This document shows, in pieces, positions 1 through 28,652 of a stretch of 64,000 nt of DNA. The notes under the pieces were generated by a model. That model searched no databases. It saw nothing but the letters and a program-made list of their open reading frames with translations, and was not told the origin of the DNA. The translations under genes and the position numbers were made by a program. The DNA is from Metaphire vulgaris (Eukaryota > Annelida > Clitellata > Crassiclitellata > Megascolecidae), in the NCBI GenBank assembly GCA_018105865.1, contig CM030848.1, forward strand, positions 16,099,786 through 16,163,785. Reading direction: 5' to 3'. Position 1 is the stretch's first letter; each line of letters starts with the position of its first letter.

Positions 1-573
1 TTTTAAGTTAGTTTTAAATGAGGTTAATTGGTTTAAATTTTTTAGATCAGGAGGGAGGCTATTCCAAATTCTAGGTCCAGAAAATTTGTCCTACAATATG
101 GTCAGGCAATGAATTGTTTGAATGCAACCCAACAATGAAAAACATTACACCAGGCCAATTACACTGTTCTCAGCAGAAGACAATCTTTAGGGATTCGGTT
201 CAGTGACCACAAAACTGAAATTTTCCAGGAAACAGCATCAATTAACTAATTACTCATTGACTAAGTCTGCATTTCAAGAAAAACTAACGTTGAGTATCAA
301 TAGAACATAAGAACAACGCTACCAAACCATACAAGAATGGCCATTGGTGATTGCCAAAGAGTAGATGCAAGAATTTCATTGCATTTGTCAATGAACTTGA
401 ACTTGACATTTCATGCACTTCAGTCCTAAAACTCTTGGTGGGTCAAGACCCATTGACCCATGACCTATAAAGCAATGATGGCCCATTTGACCTACTGCCA
501 TCCCTGGTTAGTGGAGCTGGAATAGCATGTTTGAAGTTGGAGCTTCTGGAAAACTCTTCAGGACACACACACA

Positions 574-577
<4 letters not shown>

Positions 578-637
<60 letters not shown>
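578..637. repeat. (AT)n microsatellite
   Basis: About 30 AT units. The 1-3300 region around it holds only repeats and no convincing exon. Confidence 0.95.
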
Positions 638-643
<6 letters not shown>

Positions 644-852
644 AAAAGATGTTATATATGTCAAGGTTCTTTCTCACATCTGTTAAAATCTGAGCTGAAA
701 TATGGGCCAATCTTTAAATCATTTTCTGTCTAAACACCCTCTGGCAAAAGAACTTAACCACCACACCCAAAACAACATGGCAAACAATGGTTAGAAATGA
801 CCGGCTAAATCTCACATTAACACCTTTAAGCAAGGCTTACCGCAGCAGCATC

Positions 853-855
<3 letters not shown>

Positions 856-948
<93 letters not shown>

Positions 949-957
949 GACAGAGAC

Positions 958-1000
<43 letters not shown>

Positions 1001-1021
1001 GACAGACAGAGACAGAGAGAC

Positions 1022-1066
<45 letters not shown>

Positions 1067-1071
1067 CAGAC
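856..1071. repeat. Mixed (GA)n / (GACA)n microsatellite
   Basis: Alternating blocks of GA and GACA units, giving spurious ER/DRQT frames on plus and LS/CLSV frames on minus. Confidence 0.95.
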
Positions 1072-1513
1072 TGAAGGCACAAGAAGGCTTTATTAACCAT
1101 CATCACATGGTTTTCTCAGAAAGAAAGGCAACAAAACAACTCAACAAAAACCACGCTAAAACCACAATATAAAGAAAAAATAAACTTCCAGTAAAAGGTG
1201 AGATGGAGTATGAGAATCTCCACCGAGTCATTCCCCATGTCCCAAATGACCCCTTACAGGCAAAGCTAGGATTTTCTGAGCATGCCCACAATTATTAAAA
1301 TTTCTCATAATTTAAAGTCTATTGACTTTTGAAAATGTTGCTATCTCTTGGGTCAAAAAAACTAAAAATATAAGACACATGTTCAGGTTCTCTGTTTTCC
1401 GCATAATTAATATTCAATGGAATTGCAGCATTCTGATGCAGCACAGTGTATCTGCATCTGCACTCATGGCAACATCTATTCACTCAAAAGAACTCACAAA
1501 AGGTGCGTGCACA

Positions 1514-1514
1514 G

Positions 1515-1550
<36 letters not shown>
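1514..1550. repeat. (AC)n microsatellite
   Basis: About 18 AC units; no gene context. Confidence 0.9.
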
Positions 1551-1552
<2 letters not shown>

Positions 1553-3419
1553 TAGAAATGAACGTGTTGTGAATGTTCCTAGTCTTTCCAGTCTGTCCTT
1601 GAAGTGTAACTGCACCCTTTATGAAGTGCCACAGTGCAAACAGGTCGTATTCTAGGAATTTAAAACCAAACAAAATATTTGCAGTACCAATATTCATGAT
1701 GGCAGACATTATCAGCAATTACGTTCACCTACAGGTCAATTGGAAATGTCTGAGATATTTCAATTAATCCGGAACCGCTCTCAGCAGTATACAGCATCAC
1801 CCGGAGACAGACAAGATCAACGAACGGCTAATCTTCTTTCACATGACATTGTTGCATTCTCTTGGCATATACATGATATACTGTACACTCTGTGGGTACG
1901 TGTTTACTGCAAGCGTCTGGTACACTGTACTAGTGAACTGCTGCATCAGATGACGAAGGGGGCGCCACTCTAGCACAGGGCGTTGGGGGGGGGAACGTCC
2001 TATGGCGTCCTACAAAGCGCTTTCAATTAATTATATTATTATTCTGGTCACGTGGTCTCTGTGCAAAGGTTTACGCAGGGCAAAGGATCACCAGCCAATG
2101 GAGTACGTCCACACATAAAATAATAAATCTTGGGTTCATTATCAAGACCTTCGGAGGGAGCTCTTTCTATGCGCTGTTGTTGTTATGTTGGGCGCCACTC
2201 TGAATTGCTGGAATGCTTCTCATCCAATCATTAAGGTCTTTGGCAGAGGCCTGCTAGCCGTGAGCCAATTTTTGGTCCAACTCCTTTAAAAATTCTGCCC
2301 ATTTGTGTATCTGTAGACCTGTGTAATTTTTTTACCTTTTAAGTTTTTCAGTAAATTGCTTGCATAATTGTTTCTGCATTTTTATGTCAGAAAACATAAG
2401 GATGCAAATAATTATGAAGAGAAGAAATCTTCATTTCTCTTACAGTTACAGTATATCAAGAAAATGAGTTTACTAATATCTGTTTCAAAACGAATGTTTA
2501 CTTTTGCTATTTATATTCATTTTCTAAATATATTTCGGTCAAAACTGTGAGCAATTTCAATAATATCAGACATGGTTCAGTGATTGTATAATGAGTGAAA
2601 CACTTGAATCTGATCTTATCATCTCCTACACTTCTAAAAGTCTATTTACATGGATTGACCCAACTCCCTCTCTGCATAATACACCAACAAGTAAAAGCAT
2701 GCAAACATATTTACATACACCAGTTCCCTTTCTGCTGCATTTCTGTATGTTCACTCAAATGACTACAAATCTTGGACAGCTCCAAAATTTATCCCAGAAG
2801 AATTCTTCAATTTAGATATTGCACGATAAATTTGCTCTTAAAATCTCAGAGGAATTCACTCTAATTGCCGGATCTTTCAACTAACTTGGTTTTATTCTTG
2901 TTTTTTTCTCTTAAGAACACAGATTTCTCCTTATCTCTCTTACAGACTAAATACTTCTTTCAGAGATTGCTTTCAGAATCCAGTTAGATACTGTTAGAAA
3001 CGTTACTTCCCTATTCTGCAGCCCCTCCCCCTAAATCACAGTCCATCACTTGCTCCTCTGATCACAGTACTACATCCCAGAATCTTCTTCATGCCCTTCC
3101 TGTCTGTCTCTTAGTCAGCTTACCTGTTTCCTTCCAAGCCTTTCTTTTCCTCATCGGGAGCATAAACTCTAGCATGTCCTGACAAACCCTAGATAGCAAA
3201 GACCTACACAGAATAAACTCTACTTCACTGTGTCTTAATTTATTGACCAACTTATTTCACTGGAGGCAAGAGAAAATGGCCTAACAGTGAAAGGAAAAAG
3301 GTCTTCAAATTACCGTAAAACCAGTATCTTGAGTGATCTAAAAGCACCGTCTGGGAGACTTCACATTGTAGGGGGTCTGGCGTGAAATAGGAACACTAAA
3401 CGGCAAACTTTCCACGTAT

Positions 3420-3859
3420 CTGTCAGTAGAAAATTTAGGAGAAATTCTGCTTTTCCTTCTTTAACAACTATATCTTTAAATTCAGGATCCAGGTGACGTC
3501 CTCTTGCCTTATAATTGGTCAAATGATAAGCATCATCAACAAAGTACAAGGACTGATTATTATAACGAACCAGACTCTCTGTTCCAGTGAAAGGTCTTCA
3601 GGCTTTCTGTCCTATGGAACACATTTCACCAATCATGTGACCCAATTGAAAGAAATTTTTTTTTTAGTTGGGGGTTCAGTTAGTTCACCTGGCATAAGGA
3701 AAGGCATCCAGCCACAAGAGGCAGGCAGTATAACTGTAGCCTACCACACAAATTCTCTCCTACACTCCAAATGAATTCTAGGGAAGGGCTCCAACACTCT
3801 ACTACTACTACTACTACTACCGTACTACTACTACTACTACTATGGCTACTACTACTATG

Positions 3860-3894
<35 letters not shown>

Positions 3895-3947
3895 CTACTA
3901 CTACTACTACTACTATGACTACTACTACTATGACTACTACTACTATG

Positions 3948-3991
<44 letters not shown>

Positions 3992-4036
3992 CGTACTACT
4001 ACTACTACTACTATGACTACTACTACTACTACTATG

Positions 4037-4077
<41 letters not shown>

Positions 4078-6430
4078 GTAATGGAGGTGATAAAGCAGTA
4101 GCGGTAGGGCCATAGGCCATAAGGCCAAACCAGTAAAATTTTGTGGAGATGACTTAGAACAAGTCCACTTTGCTCAAGGATTATTAATGGATGAAGGAGA
4201 GGAAATTACCATAGGTCACACTTGAGAAGGGCCCCCTGCAGAGGGCGCCAGCAAAGAGTGCCAGGAAAATATGATGAAAGGCAACTGGAATGCTGACCAA
4301 AGGCAGACAAATAGGCCGACAATTCATGTAAAACACAGGATTCAGAGCAGAGGAACAGAGGCTGGCATGTAGTCACATGCAGACATCCAGAGAGACTGCA
4401 ATGGGAATCCCTCACAAAATTTCACTCCACCAAACTGCCTAACAAACACAAATCAGCAATTCCTTTTTTGAAAAATAGACTAGCCCAGACATATACACGG
4501 ACGTGGGGAATTACAATGAAATAGGGGGGAAAGGTTAGGTACTCAAAAGATTCAACAATGATCAATGATCCAGGAGGAAATGTTGAGTCACTAATGAGAG
4601 ATATGTATCTGTGAACTATTCTGTATAAAACTAGAATGGTTAGAATATCTGACGTAAATATATCATCACTGAGTAAATCATTATTTTTTCATTCAATATT
4701 CCCAAGAGAGTAGAATCATTTGACCTCGGGGTTAAACTCATGGGCAGTGTGCCTAAATACTTTAAGAGGTTCTGGGTCCACCTTAACAGCTGGTCTACCT
4801 TAAAGGTACTGCTTTCTACCTGAAAAAAACTGAGACACATTCACTAGAACAGGCTTCAGTGAAGCTCTGGATCATTCACATCTATTTAAAACCCTTAAGA
4901 TAAGATTTTTTTAAACGAACAGTAAAACATCTGTCTGCACAACTGCCACTCCCTATTTTCTTTCTACACATCTTAAGTGTTCAGCAATTTAACACCAAAA
5001 ATATAAGACCTCATTTCCTATGATAAGCTACAGAGCATTGCCACAACGCTATCCAACACTATTCAATAATAAATAATGCAATAGAAGTAAAAGCAACTGA
5101 AATTTGAAAGTCAAGGGTGACTCTAAATTTCAGCACATGAGAAAAAAACTACCTTTAAATTAGTATAATATTTCAATATCTTTCCTAAACTACTTGTAAC
5201 CTCAAGAACTTCAGAATTTCTAAAAAACTGAAAAATTAAAAAACTAAACAGACCCTCTAGGACCACTCAAATACAAGATCTACAGAAAATCACGGTTGCA
5301 ACAATGTCCATTGTCCACATGCAAAAAAATCATAATTTCAATAACAAATATGATTAGTTGTGTCAATACTGTGTTAAATATCAATACATTAAAAGTCCAT
5401 AAGTTTGTTTTTGCAATAGACCCAATCAGTTAAAACAGCTTCTATCAATACTTCATCCCTCAGCCACAATTGGTCCATTACGAAATTCATTCTTTTGTAA
5501 CTTGTCCATTATCCTACTTCAACTTATTAACTTAAAATATGCTTCAGCAAAAGCATAAATGGCAATGCTGGATCATTTCAACATGTTGATATAACAAAAG
5601 CAAAAATATAATAATCAGGTTTAGAGTGGTTTACTATAGGGTCTGCCACTCTGCCCTGTGTATGTGGGAGCCATTTCTAATTTGAAAATCTCTGTCCCTT
5701 TGATTTGTCATTTGCCTTCTATTAAACCTGTGCATGTCTTTTGAAGTGTTCTTTTAAAATAATATATTCACTTGACAATTATCACTCAATGACAATGCAA
5801 ACCAAATACAGTACATTGACTTCACAAAGTCAGCAATCAGTTGCTTACTTGTCAATGGGAAACTCTTGAGAAACGTCACGTGTAGATAGCGGAACAGGCC
5901 GAGTATCCAGTGGAGTCCCAGGTGACCGAAGTTTGCCGGCCACAGTTTGGCCATGGATGACAGCATGACGACCTCGGCCAAAATCTCCGAGAATGTCAGT
6001 CGTTGACCTAGGATTTGTCGGCGGAGAATGTCTGCGATCGCTTCCAACGACCGGACGGTGACATCGACTCAGGATACTTCCCGAGTCCCAGATCCAGACT
6101 GTCTGTTGCTAATCCCTCGGGAAAGCGTCGATCGCCGTCTGGTCCCGGCCGGTTCAACTCTAAGAGATTCCGTTAGACGGACTGCCTCACCCACACCCAC
6201 ACCATCACCAGCAGCAGCAGCAGCGGCGGCGGCGGCAGGCTGAACGAACGCATGCATTCATTCTCATGCACAAGACTCTCGGTTACAGCGATTGATCGAC
6301 GATCGTGAACATAAATCGCGCTGCCGTCGAGTGCAAGAAAGACGCAGTCCTCCGCCAATCGCACTGGCCCGGGGCTATCGATGGCCCCGACTGGCCTCGG
6401 CCCCAGCGGCCACGACGCCTCTGCGGCCAT
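3420..6430 (-). CDS. Tentative unrecognised protein, first three exons
   Basis: Three coding-like stretches can be joined in phase on minus. Exon A 6287-6430 starts at an ATG (MAAEASWPLGPRP) and ends at a GTAACC donor. Exon B 5849-6108 follows an AG and is Ser/Pro/Arg-rich (RSPGTPLDTRPVP), ending at GTAAGC. Exon C starts at 3595 (PFTGTESLVRYNNQSLYFVD) and stays open beyond 3420; its donor is unclear. Phases 0/0 and 2/2 match. I do not recognise the protein. Exons A and B lie in a GC- and CpG-rich island (about 6020-6560), which fits a promoter and 5' end. The join across the 2.2-kb intron and the missing 3' exons make this model weak. An overlapping 98-aa hydrophobic frame at 5754-6047 is an alternative reading. 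Confidence 0.3.
3799..4077. repeat. (CTA)n microsatellite
   Basis: About 280 bp of CTA/TAC triplets with scattered variant units (CCGTA, TATGA). Confidence 0.95.
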
Positions 6431-6560
6431 CCACCCGTCCTTAGCGCCGCCTCCGCCGTCGACCGCCACCGCCCACCCTTCAAATCACACGACGACGACC
6501 TACTCTCTCTCTCTCGAGTAGGTCAGCATAGCAGCAATTCGGTTGATACACTCTTATTAG
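6020..6560. promoter_or_regulatory. CpG-rich island, possible promoter
   Basis: This stretch is rich in CG dinucleotides and GC compared with the AT-rich sequence around it. It also holds a GCAGCAGCAGCAGCGGCGG run near 6210-6238. It could be the promoter and first exon of the tentative minus-strand gene. No TATA box or initiator could be pinned. Confidence 0.35.
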
Positions 6561-7056
6561 GGGCGCAGCCAGAACAGGAAGCTCTTCCGGCCCAGTTCTG
6601 ACGGTGGCAGAACGAAACGCCTAGGCTGCCCCTAGCAACTGGAGCCGCTTCTGACCGAAAGGTCATACAGTGAACTCTATTGCACCGACTGCCTTCATTA
6701 ATGGCCGCTTCCCGTGCAAAGCATTTGCCAAACATTCCGAGTAAAGAACCTCATTTCTGCCAAATTTCTCATAATTATAGTTTCTATAATCCGTTTGTCG
6801 CAAATATTTGACATTCATTTCTGCTCTTGATAATTTATCAACGCTTAAACAGTCTAAGCGCTTGTCGTATCTTACATGGCATAATCTGACATTTAAAAAG
6901 ATCAGTAGCAGTCTGTTATAATATAAACAAACGCTACAGATCTTTTAAAAGTAAAAGTAACTAAATATTTTTAATTAGTACTTTTTACTAACTAAATATT
7001 ATTGACTGTAATAATTTTGAAATGGAGTGTGCTGCGAGGCAAAAAACTCTATAGCT

Positions 7057-7202
7057 CAGTGTTTAATCTAGACTCCGGACGGAAACTGACAAAGCCCGGA
7101 GAAATTAGCTAGGGGGATGTAGTATGCCAAAATTTCCGGGGACAATTTGAAATTTCCGGGGGAGGGCAATTCCCCTCCGGAAACGGCCTAGATTAAACCC
7201 TG
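7057..7202. mobile_element. hAT-like MITE, CAGTGTTTAATCTAGA family, copy 1
   Basis: 146 bp, starting CAGTGTTTAATCTAGACTCC and ending CCTAGATTAAACCCTG, with internal TTTCCGG-type repeats. Flanking 8-mers CTATAGCT and CTATAGCC match at 7 of 8 bases, as expected for a slightly aged hAT target duplication. Two relatives lie at 24208-24376 and about 47880-48020. Confidence 0.75.
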
Positions 7203-8186
7203 CTATAGCCTAATTTGTAATAAAAGTCGAGCACGATATTCTGAGACTCACAGTTGCCACCAATAGAACCAAACCCCTATTCGGTAGAGTCGGGTAGACA
7301 TGTACAACTGTATGTTACAGCAGACAAAATGCTGACTAAAACTTACACCATAAAGTAGGATTGCGTCAAATTTCTCAGAACTGCAGTCTTATTTATTTTA
7401 CTATGGTTTCCAGTAATTCCTTCTCCGTCGAAACAAAGGAATAAATTCCACCAACTGACGCATAATTATTCCACAGCCGTGAACCTATGACGCACTGCTG
7501 TTCAGCCCAGCGTACAAATATTCCACCCTGCGGGGATAGTTCAAGTGACGAAATTGGCAAAAGACATTTATTAAATCGGATGATGGGTAGTCTTTGGTTT
7601 TACCAGTAAACGCTCTGCTGCTTAGCAACGTGGTAATTACAGCAACAGTTTAATTGAGAAAGTGAATGCGATGTGAACTTGTACGATCGTTAGTTAGCCC
7701 CCCGCTTACGTGTGAACGCCAGTACCAACTGACCTATCGTACTAAACGCAGGCAGTGGACGGCAGAGCAGCCGCAGTGAAAAACTGCGTCTACAGCAGAA
7801 GTACAATGCTTACGACTTCAGGGAATCAACAATGACAGTCTCTCCTCGTGTCTCGCTCTTTCCAAGATCCCCTCCAAGTGTTTCGTTTTCTTCATCACTT
7901 CATCTCCATCACTGCAGCACACACTGAATAAATCGATAATCAAAGGCAGCAGCAGCCGCCGCTGGCACACTTTTGCCTTCCGAACATCAGATGGAAGCAT
8001 TCTTCGAAACGCACATCTACTCCTCCTGCTGCTGCTGACCACCCTTATTGATCGTCTACCTCCCTGCGGGGACGGTTAGACGCGCTCGGAACCAAAAAGA
8101 ATCATATATTAATTGCAGACTCCAATGAAACTGTACAAATGCACAGCCAGGAAACACCGTCAAATGCCAGCTGAAACAATATGGCG

Positions 8187-8188
<2 letters not shown>

Positions 8189-8264
<76 letters not shown>
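8189..8264. repeat. (AC)n microsatellite
   Basis: About 38 uninterrupted AC units. Confidence 0.95.
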
Positions 8265-8266
<2 letters not shown>

Positions 8267-8821
8267 TGCATGAAAGTGCAGAAGCCAGTGCAGTGCATAA
8301 CGTAAAGCCAAACAGCACATGACATGGCAAAATGCCTTAAATGGACTGATCACATTGAAAGATTTTAAGAATTTAGCAAAGAACAAAAACACCATAACTG
8401 TTTCCAAATCCTCTGCCATCCGACATTCTTAAAATCTTCTCTCAGCTAAAATTCATATTACTTAATATGTTCAATTCCTAAGAAAACTATTGAACTACCA
8501 AAGTGAGACTGAAACGATGCAAGATGCCAGTCAAAGTGCTGTATGAAGAACTACCTAAAGACGGACATAAGAACATAATAATAACAGAACCAGTCAAACC
8601 CAGCGACAATCCTTAAATCATTGACAATCAACAGTCTCAAATATAATGCATGGAATAATCAAAATCAGTGAAGACAACGGAATCACAACGTCACTTTTTA
8701 ACTGTCAGGCTCCTCAGTGGAAATTTACAATATTTACGTCAATAATTACAAGTTCAAATACTATTAATGAGAAATAATGGCTAAAATTAAAGTGCACAGC
8801 ATTAGCAACTGTAAAAACAAT

Positions 8822-8822
8822 C

Positions 8823-8872
<50 letters not shown>
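8822..8872. repeat. (AAT)n microsatellite 3' of USP8
   Basis: About 17 AAT units, some 150 bp beyond the USP8 stop codon and probably in its 3' UTR or just after. Confidence 0.9.
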
Positions 8873-8873
<1 letters not shown>

Positions 8874-9014
8874 CAATATCAGAATGTCCAATTAAGTTTC
8901 CTTTTACAGGAAAGAGCATGCTTGTTGCTAATTTCTATGTTAATTTCATGGTTATTTTTGTGAGAAAAAATATAGCATTAGGAGTTGTTGTTACAACAGC
9001 AGTTAACAAATTCT

Positions 9015-21919
<12,905 letters not shown>

Positions 21920-23211
21920 GATGAATGTTAAAAATATCTCTAAAACAATCATAAAAAGGACAAAAATCACTATTAAGAAGACTAAAACTAAAAGTTGCAG
22001 TAAATTCACAACTGAAACTATTTAAAAACAATGTAATAATTTCAGTAACAAACTGAAGAAAACAATGCTTCTAGGACACAGTGATTTATGCAGTTTCAAA
22101 TCACTAACTCTGAAGAGATCATCAATTGACGCTACATGCATCACTACAATGGCGCTACAGAAGTGTTGTGATTGACTGATCACATAATATGACATGTATC
22201 TTAAAATAGAAGCTACAATTAGCGAGGCTTGGGGTAATAATAATACGCCGATCTGAGGTGAGCCACTGATCTCAGTTTGATATAGACGTTTAGTGGTCCG
22301 ATCAGCGGCTATAATAGGCTATAGGCGCCACATAAATTCAAGACGTAATCACAGAAACGAAAACACAACATTAACGTACTCGATCTACTTTAAATCAGAA
22401 TTAAAATAGCTAAATAAAATGAGAACATTCCAAACAAATGAAAGACGTTTTCAAATAATTTAATCTCAAAAATACGACTTATTATTTAGTTAAACGACGA
22501 AGAACAGTCTTTGTAAACACCCAATGACTATCGATTGTAAGAGAATTACGTCTTTGAAACCTCGACAGATGACGTAACGCTCGCTGCGGTGAGTTATCGT
22601 CATCCAAGCGACAAGCGTCCACTCGAAATTTCATACTATGGCAAAGTGCAGTGTTTCAACAATGAAAAGATTTTCGCAGACGCAGTGAGGAACACCAAAT
22701 GAAAGTCCTGCCGAGTATCTCTTGGTTGAAGATATGTCTTATCTTCAGATAACTGTGTTCGCTGAAGGAATATAGCCAAACACTACGACTGATCTCTGAA
22801 ATTGACCTTGATCGGCTGACCACAAAACTTCATCTATAGTTTTCTCGACGGCAGATCAATCACCTAGAAATAAGCAGCCGCTACGGCACCTGCAACGAGA
22901 GCGCTATAGAAATTCACGAGATTTTAATTATTTTTGCTCACGTGAGGACCTAAATTTCGTCACCTAAACTCTAAAGCCCGAATCACAAATCCAAGCCATC
23001 GAGTTTATTATAATATACAGATCGATATTGTTAATTTATATTATAAAGATGATTGGGTATTTACAATATATTATTAGGGCCAATAGAGGAGTCATTGTGA
23101 ATTGTAATATAGGCTACTACACCGGTATATTTATAAGCCTAATTCTTATAAAGACCAAATGTTGCTAATAAATATAATTAATTGCGTAATTTAAAAGCAT
23201 TAGAAGAGCCT

Positions 23212-25928
<2,717 letters not shown>

Positions 25929-26485
25929 GACCACGGACTTCTCGGACGAACTGGAGCGGTCGACGTGTGCGGTGCATGAGACACCACCGGACGACGAATC
26001 GAAGGGGACTGTCGGGGGGTGACTGCTTTGCTTCTGCGTTCTTGAACTTGACTCTCTGGCGTTCGAATACGAAGGGTCATGACTTCGAGCGTCGCTTGCA
26101 GAGAACTCGTGTCGCGGTGACCCTCCAGTGTACAGCTGCAGACGAGACAGAGCCAGTCTCTGTCTACTCTGATGACGCCCAAAAGTAAGCCTTCCGTTTG
26201 GAACCGACGACTGAATGGAAGGACGCCTGGAACTGCCCCATCGAGTGCCTCCCTGTGTTCCTTTTCTCCAACAGATTTTCACACTTTCCAGCGCGAATAT
26301 GCCTTTGAAAACAATATCAGATAAGGAACACCACTTCAAAATGAATTAACTAGGACATGATTGCTTGCAGTCATTTAGATAAGAAAGTGATTCGTGTGGT
26401 TAGCGATGCATTATGACTGTTCAACTGCTCTAGCATTCGTCTGCGCGAAAACAACAATCATTTTTACGATAGGGGGCCTATATTT

Positions 26486-26677
26486 CAGTGGCGGCTCTAG
26501 GATTTGGCAAGTGGGGGGGTCGTTGGGGGGCAACTTCTAATCATGGGGGGCCAACCATTTGTTGTTTAATGTATGTAGCATTAAGTATAGGGTCCCAACT
26601 GGGGGGCCACCGGGGGGGGCCCAGGCAGTCAATAGGGGCACGGGCCCCCCCCTGCCCCCCCGGTGGAGCCGCCACTG
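26486..26677 (+). mobile_element. hAT-like MITE, CAGTGGCGGCTC family, copy 1
   Basis: 192 bp, starting CAGTGGCGGCTCTAGG and ending GGTGGAGCCGCCACTG, with an interior of G runs and TTTGTTGTTTAATGTATGTA. Flanking 8-mers CTATATTT and CTAGATTG match at 6 of 8. Two reversed copies lie at 46548-46732 and 47382-47568. Confidence 0.75.
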
Positions 26678-26920
26678 CTAGATTGCAACAGATCTATGCA
26701 AAAGCCAAAGAGGAAAACGCTACAAGCAGTCATCGGACAAAGGATGTATTTGTATTAAAAGCGTATACTAAGGCCCGGCCTTAGAAATATTCCTGCTCCG
26801 AATATCACATACACCAGGTTATATGAACTGCCACGACAGCATTTTACTGTAGTATTATTGCCATACTAATAATTTCTACGCGCCCGACCGACAAATGGCG
26901 ACCATTGAGACGCAGTTACC

Positions 26921-27087
<167 letters not shown>

Positions 27088-27673
27088 GGCTCGTGTTGCG
27101 TGCGTTTTTCAGCATAATCGTCGTCAGAAGGAAGACTGATTTCTGTTGAGCACATATTCATATTCATAGAACCCAGAGGCTACAGGACAGTATATGCAAA
27201 TTTCTCGCATTACCAATGCACAGAAGGACTCTCGACTGATTTGCAAACAGTGACTTGTATTTTATGAGAGGAAGTGAGTTGATACACAGGGGAGGCAACT
27301 CATTAGAGGCGTCTTAGGCCTCTGTACGAGGAGCAACGTTTGAGGTCGTTCAGCGCGCGTCAGTCGATCGGGTGCTGTGAATTACTGTGTATAGACATCC
27401 ACGCAGAGCATCCAATATCAACGAGTATCTTTTGACTGATTTTCTGCGGTAAGCACTTCTTATTCCTCCTGTAACTAAATAACTTCTATAGAACCATTTC
27501 GGTAATGCAATTTTTCACCAGTTGATAATTAATTGCTCCGAAATAGAATTACAATTCCCAATTGTCAGATAGATTTCAGTTTAGGATAATGCGACGGTTT
27601 AAGGCTAAAAGCAGACCGTAGCGGAAATGCGTCGACTATACTATTATTACTACTAGGCCCATGTAGGCCAATA

Positions 27674-27675
<2 letters not shown>

Positions 27676-27726
<51 letters not shown>

Positions 27727-27948
27727 GCCTACTAATAGACCCGTATAGTCCTATGTTATACATGTAGATCTATGGACTCAGAATCGTTTCTTTCCTACCT
27801 CGTAATGTCGTTGGCAATATGGACATGATTTCCATTTATCTCAGTTGACCCAATGGCCAAACGCCGGCGTCAACGCGGCTAATCCGTCACAAATAGACTC
27901 TACCTAAGAAAATACATTTCCAAATATGACGCATCTCTACGATTGTCT

Positions 27949-28010
<62 letters not shown>
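27676..28010. repeat. (TTA)n and (TC)n microsatellites
   Basis: (TTA)n at 27676-27727 and (TC)n at 27954-28009 in a stretch without genes. A (GATT)n-like run follows near 28132-28170. Confidence 0.92.
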
Positions 28011-28013
<3 letters not shown>

Positions 28014-28490
28014 TAAAAGAGATATTATGTCATAGAATAGGAAACTATACGTTCAAGTATTGCTATTAATTGCACATTTGTTGTTTCACTCTTTCTTTGA
28101 TTTATTTGTTCTTTCCTTGATTCATTCACTGATTGATTGGTTGATTGATTGGTTGATTGGTTGATTGATTCTCTTTCCCTCTCCTCACACACACACACAC
28201 ACGCCCTTCGGATGTTGACTATTACCTGGCTGATCTCATACCTTTCCTGTGGCTATTTTAAGAGAGGCTGAGTGCCTAAGAATAAGCAGCTACTGTTGTG
28301 CTGCGCTCCATGGCGCTATATAAATCCACGAGAATTTACTTTACTTTACTTACTTACACCAAGTACTCCCCTATAGGCAATCTCGACTGTTAGGCCTACT
28401 TTAGTTTTCGAAGCGGTTTGATTTTATTCCTCCTTCTGTATTCTGCGTTTCATTCAATTGCCATCAGCGAGCGGATGTGATTGTATGCCA

Positions 28491-28491
28491 A

Positions 28492-28524
<33 letters not shown>

Positions 28525-28525
28525 C

Positions 28526-28556
<31 letters not shown>

Positions 28557-28592
28557 TACCACTAGTAGTGGTAGTAGTGGTAGTAGTAGTAG
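28491..28592. repeat. (TAC)n/(CCA)n microsatellite
   Basis: TAC and CAC triplets followed by a TAGTGG-type inverted block, just left of the hAT insertion. Confidence 0.9.
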
Positions 28593-28652
28593 GCCTAATC
28601 TTTTCGACCCGAAACATCTCAGCGTACTTTGGATTTGCCCTGAGGACACGGA

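Noticed and set aside
787..1106. ER/DRQT and LSV repeat frames
   Set aside because: Microsatellite translation of GA/GACA units; no start context or coding flank.
3680..4120. 146-aa Ser/Val-rich frame and its poly-Tyr/Thr shadow
   Set aside because: Caused by (CTA)n; no non-repeat domain on either side.
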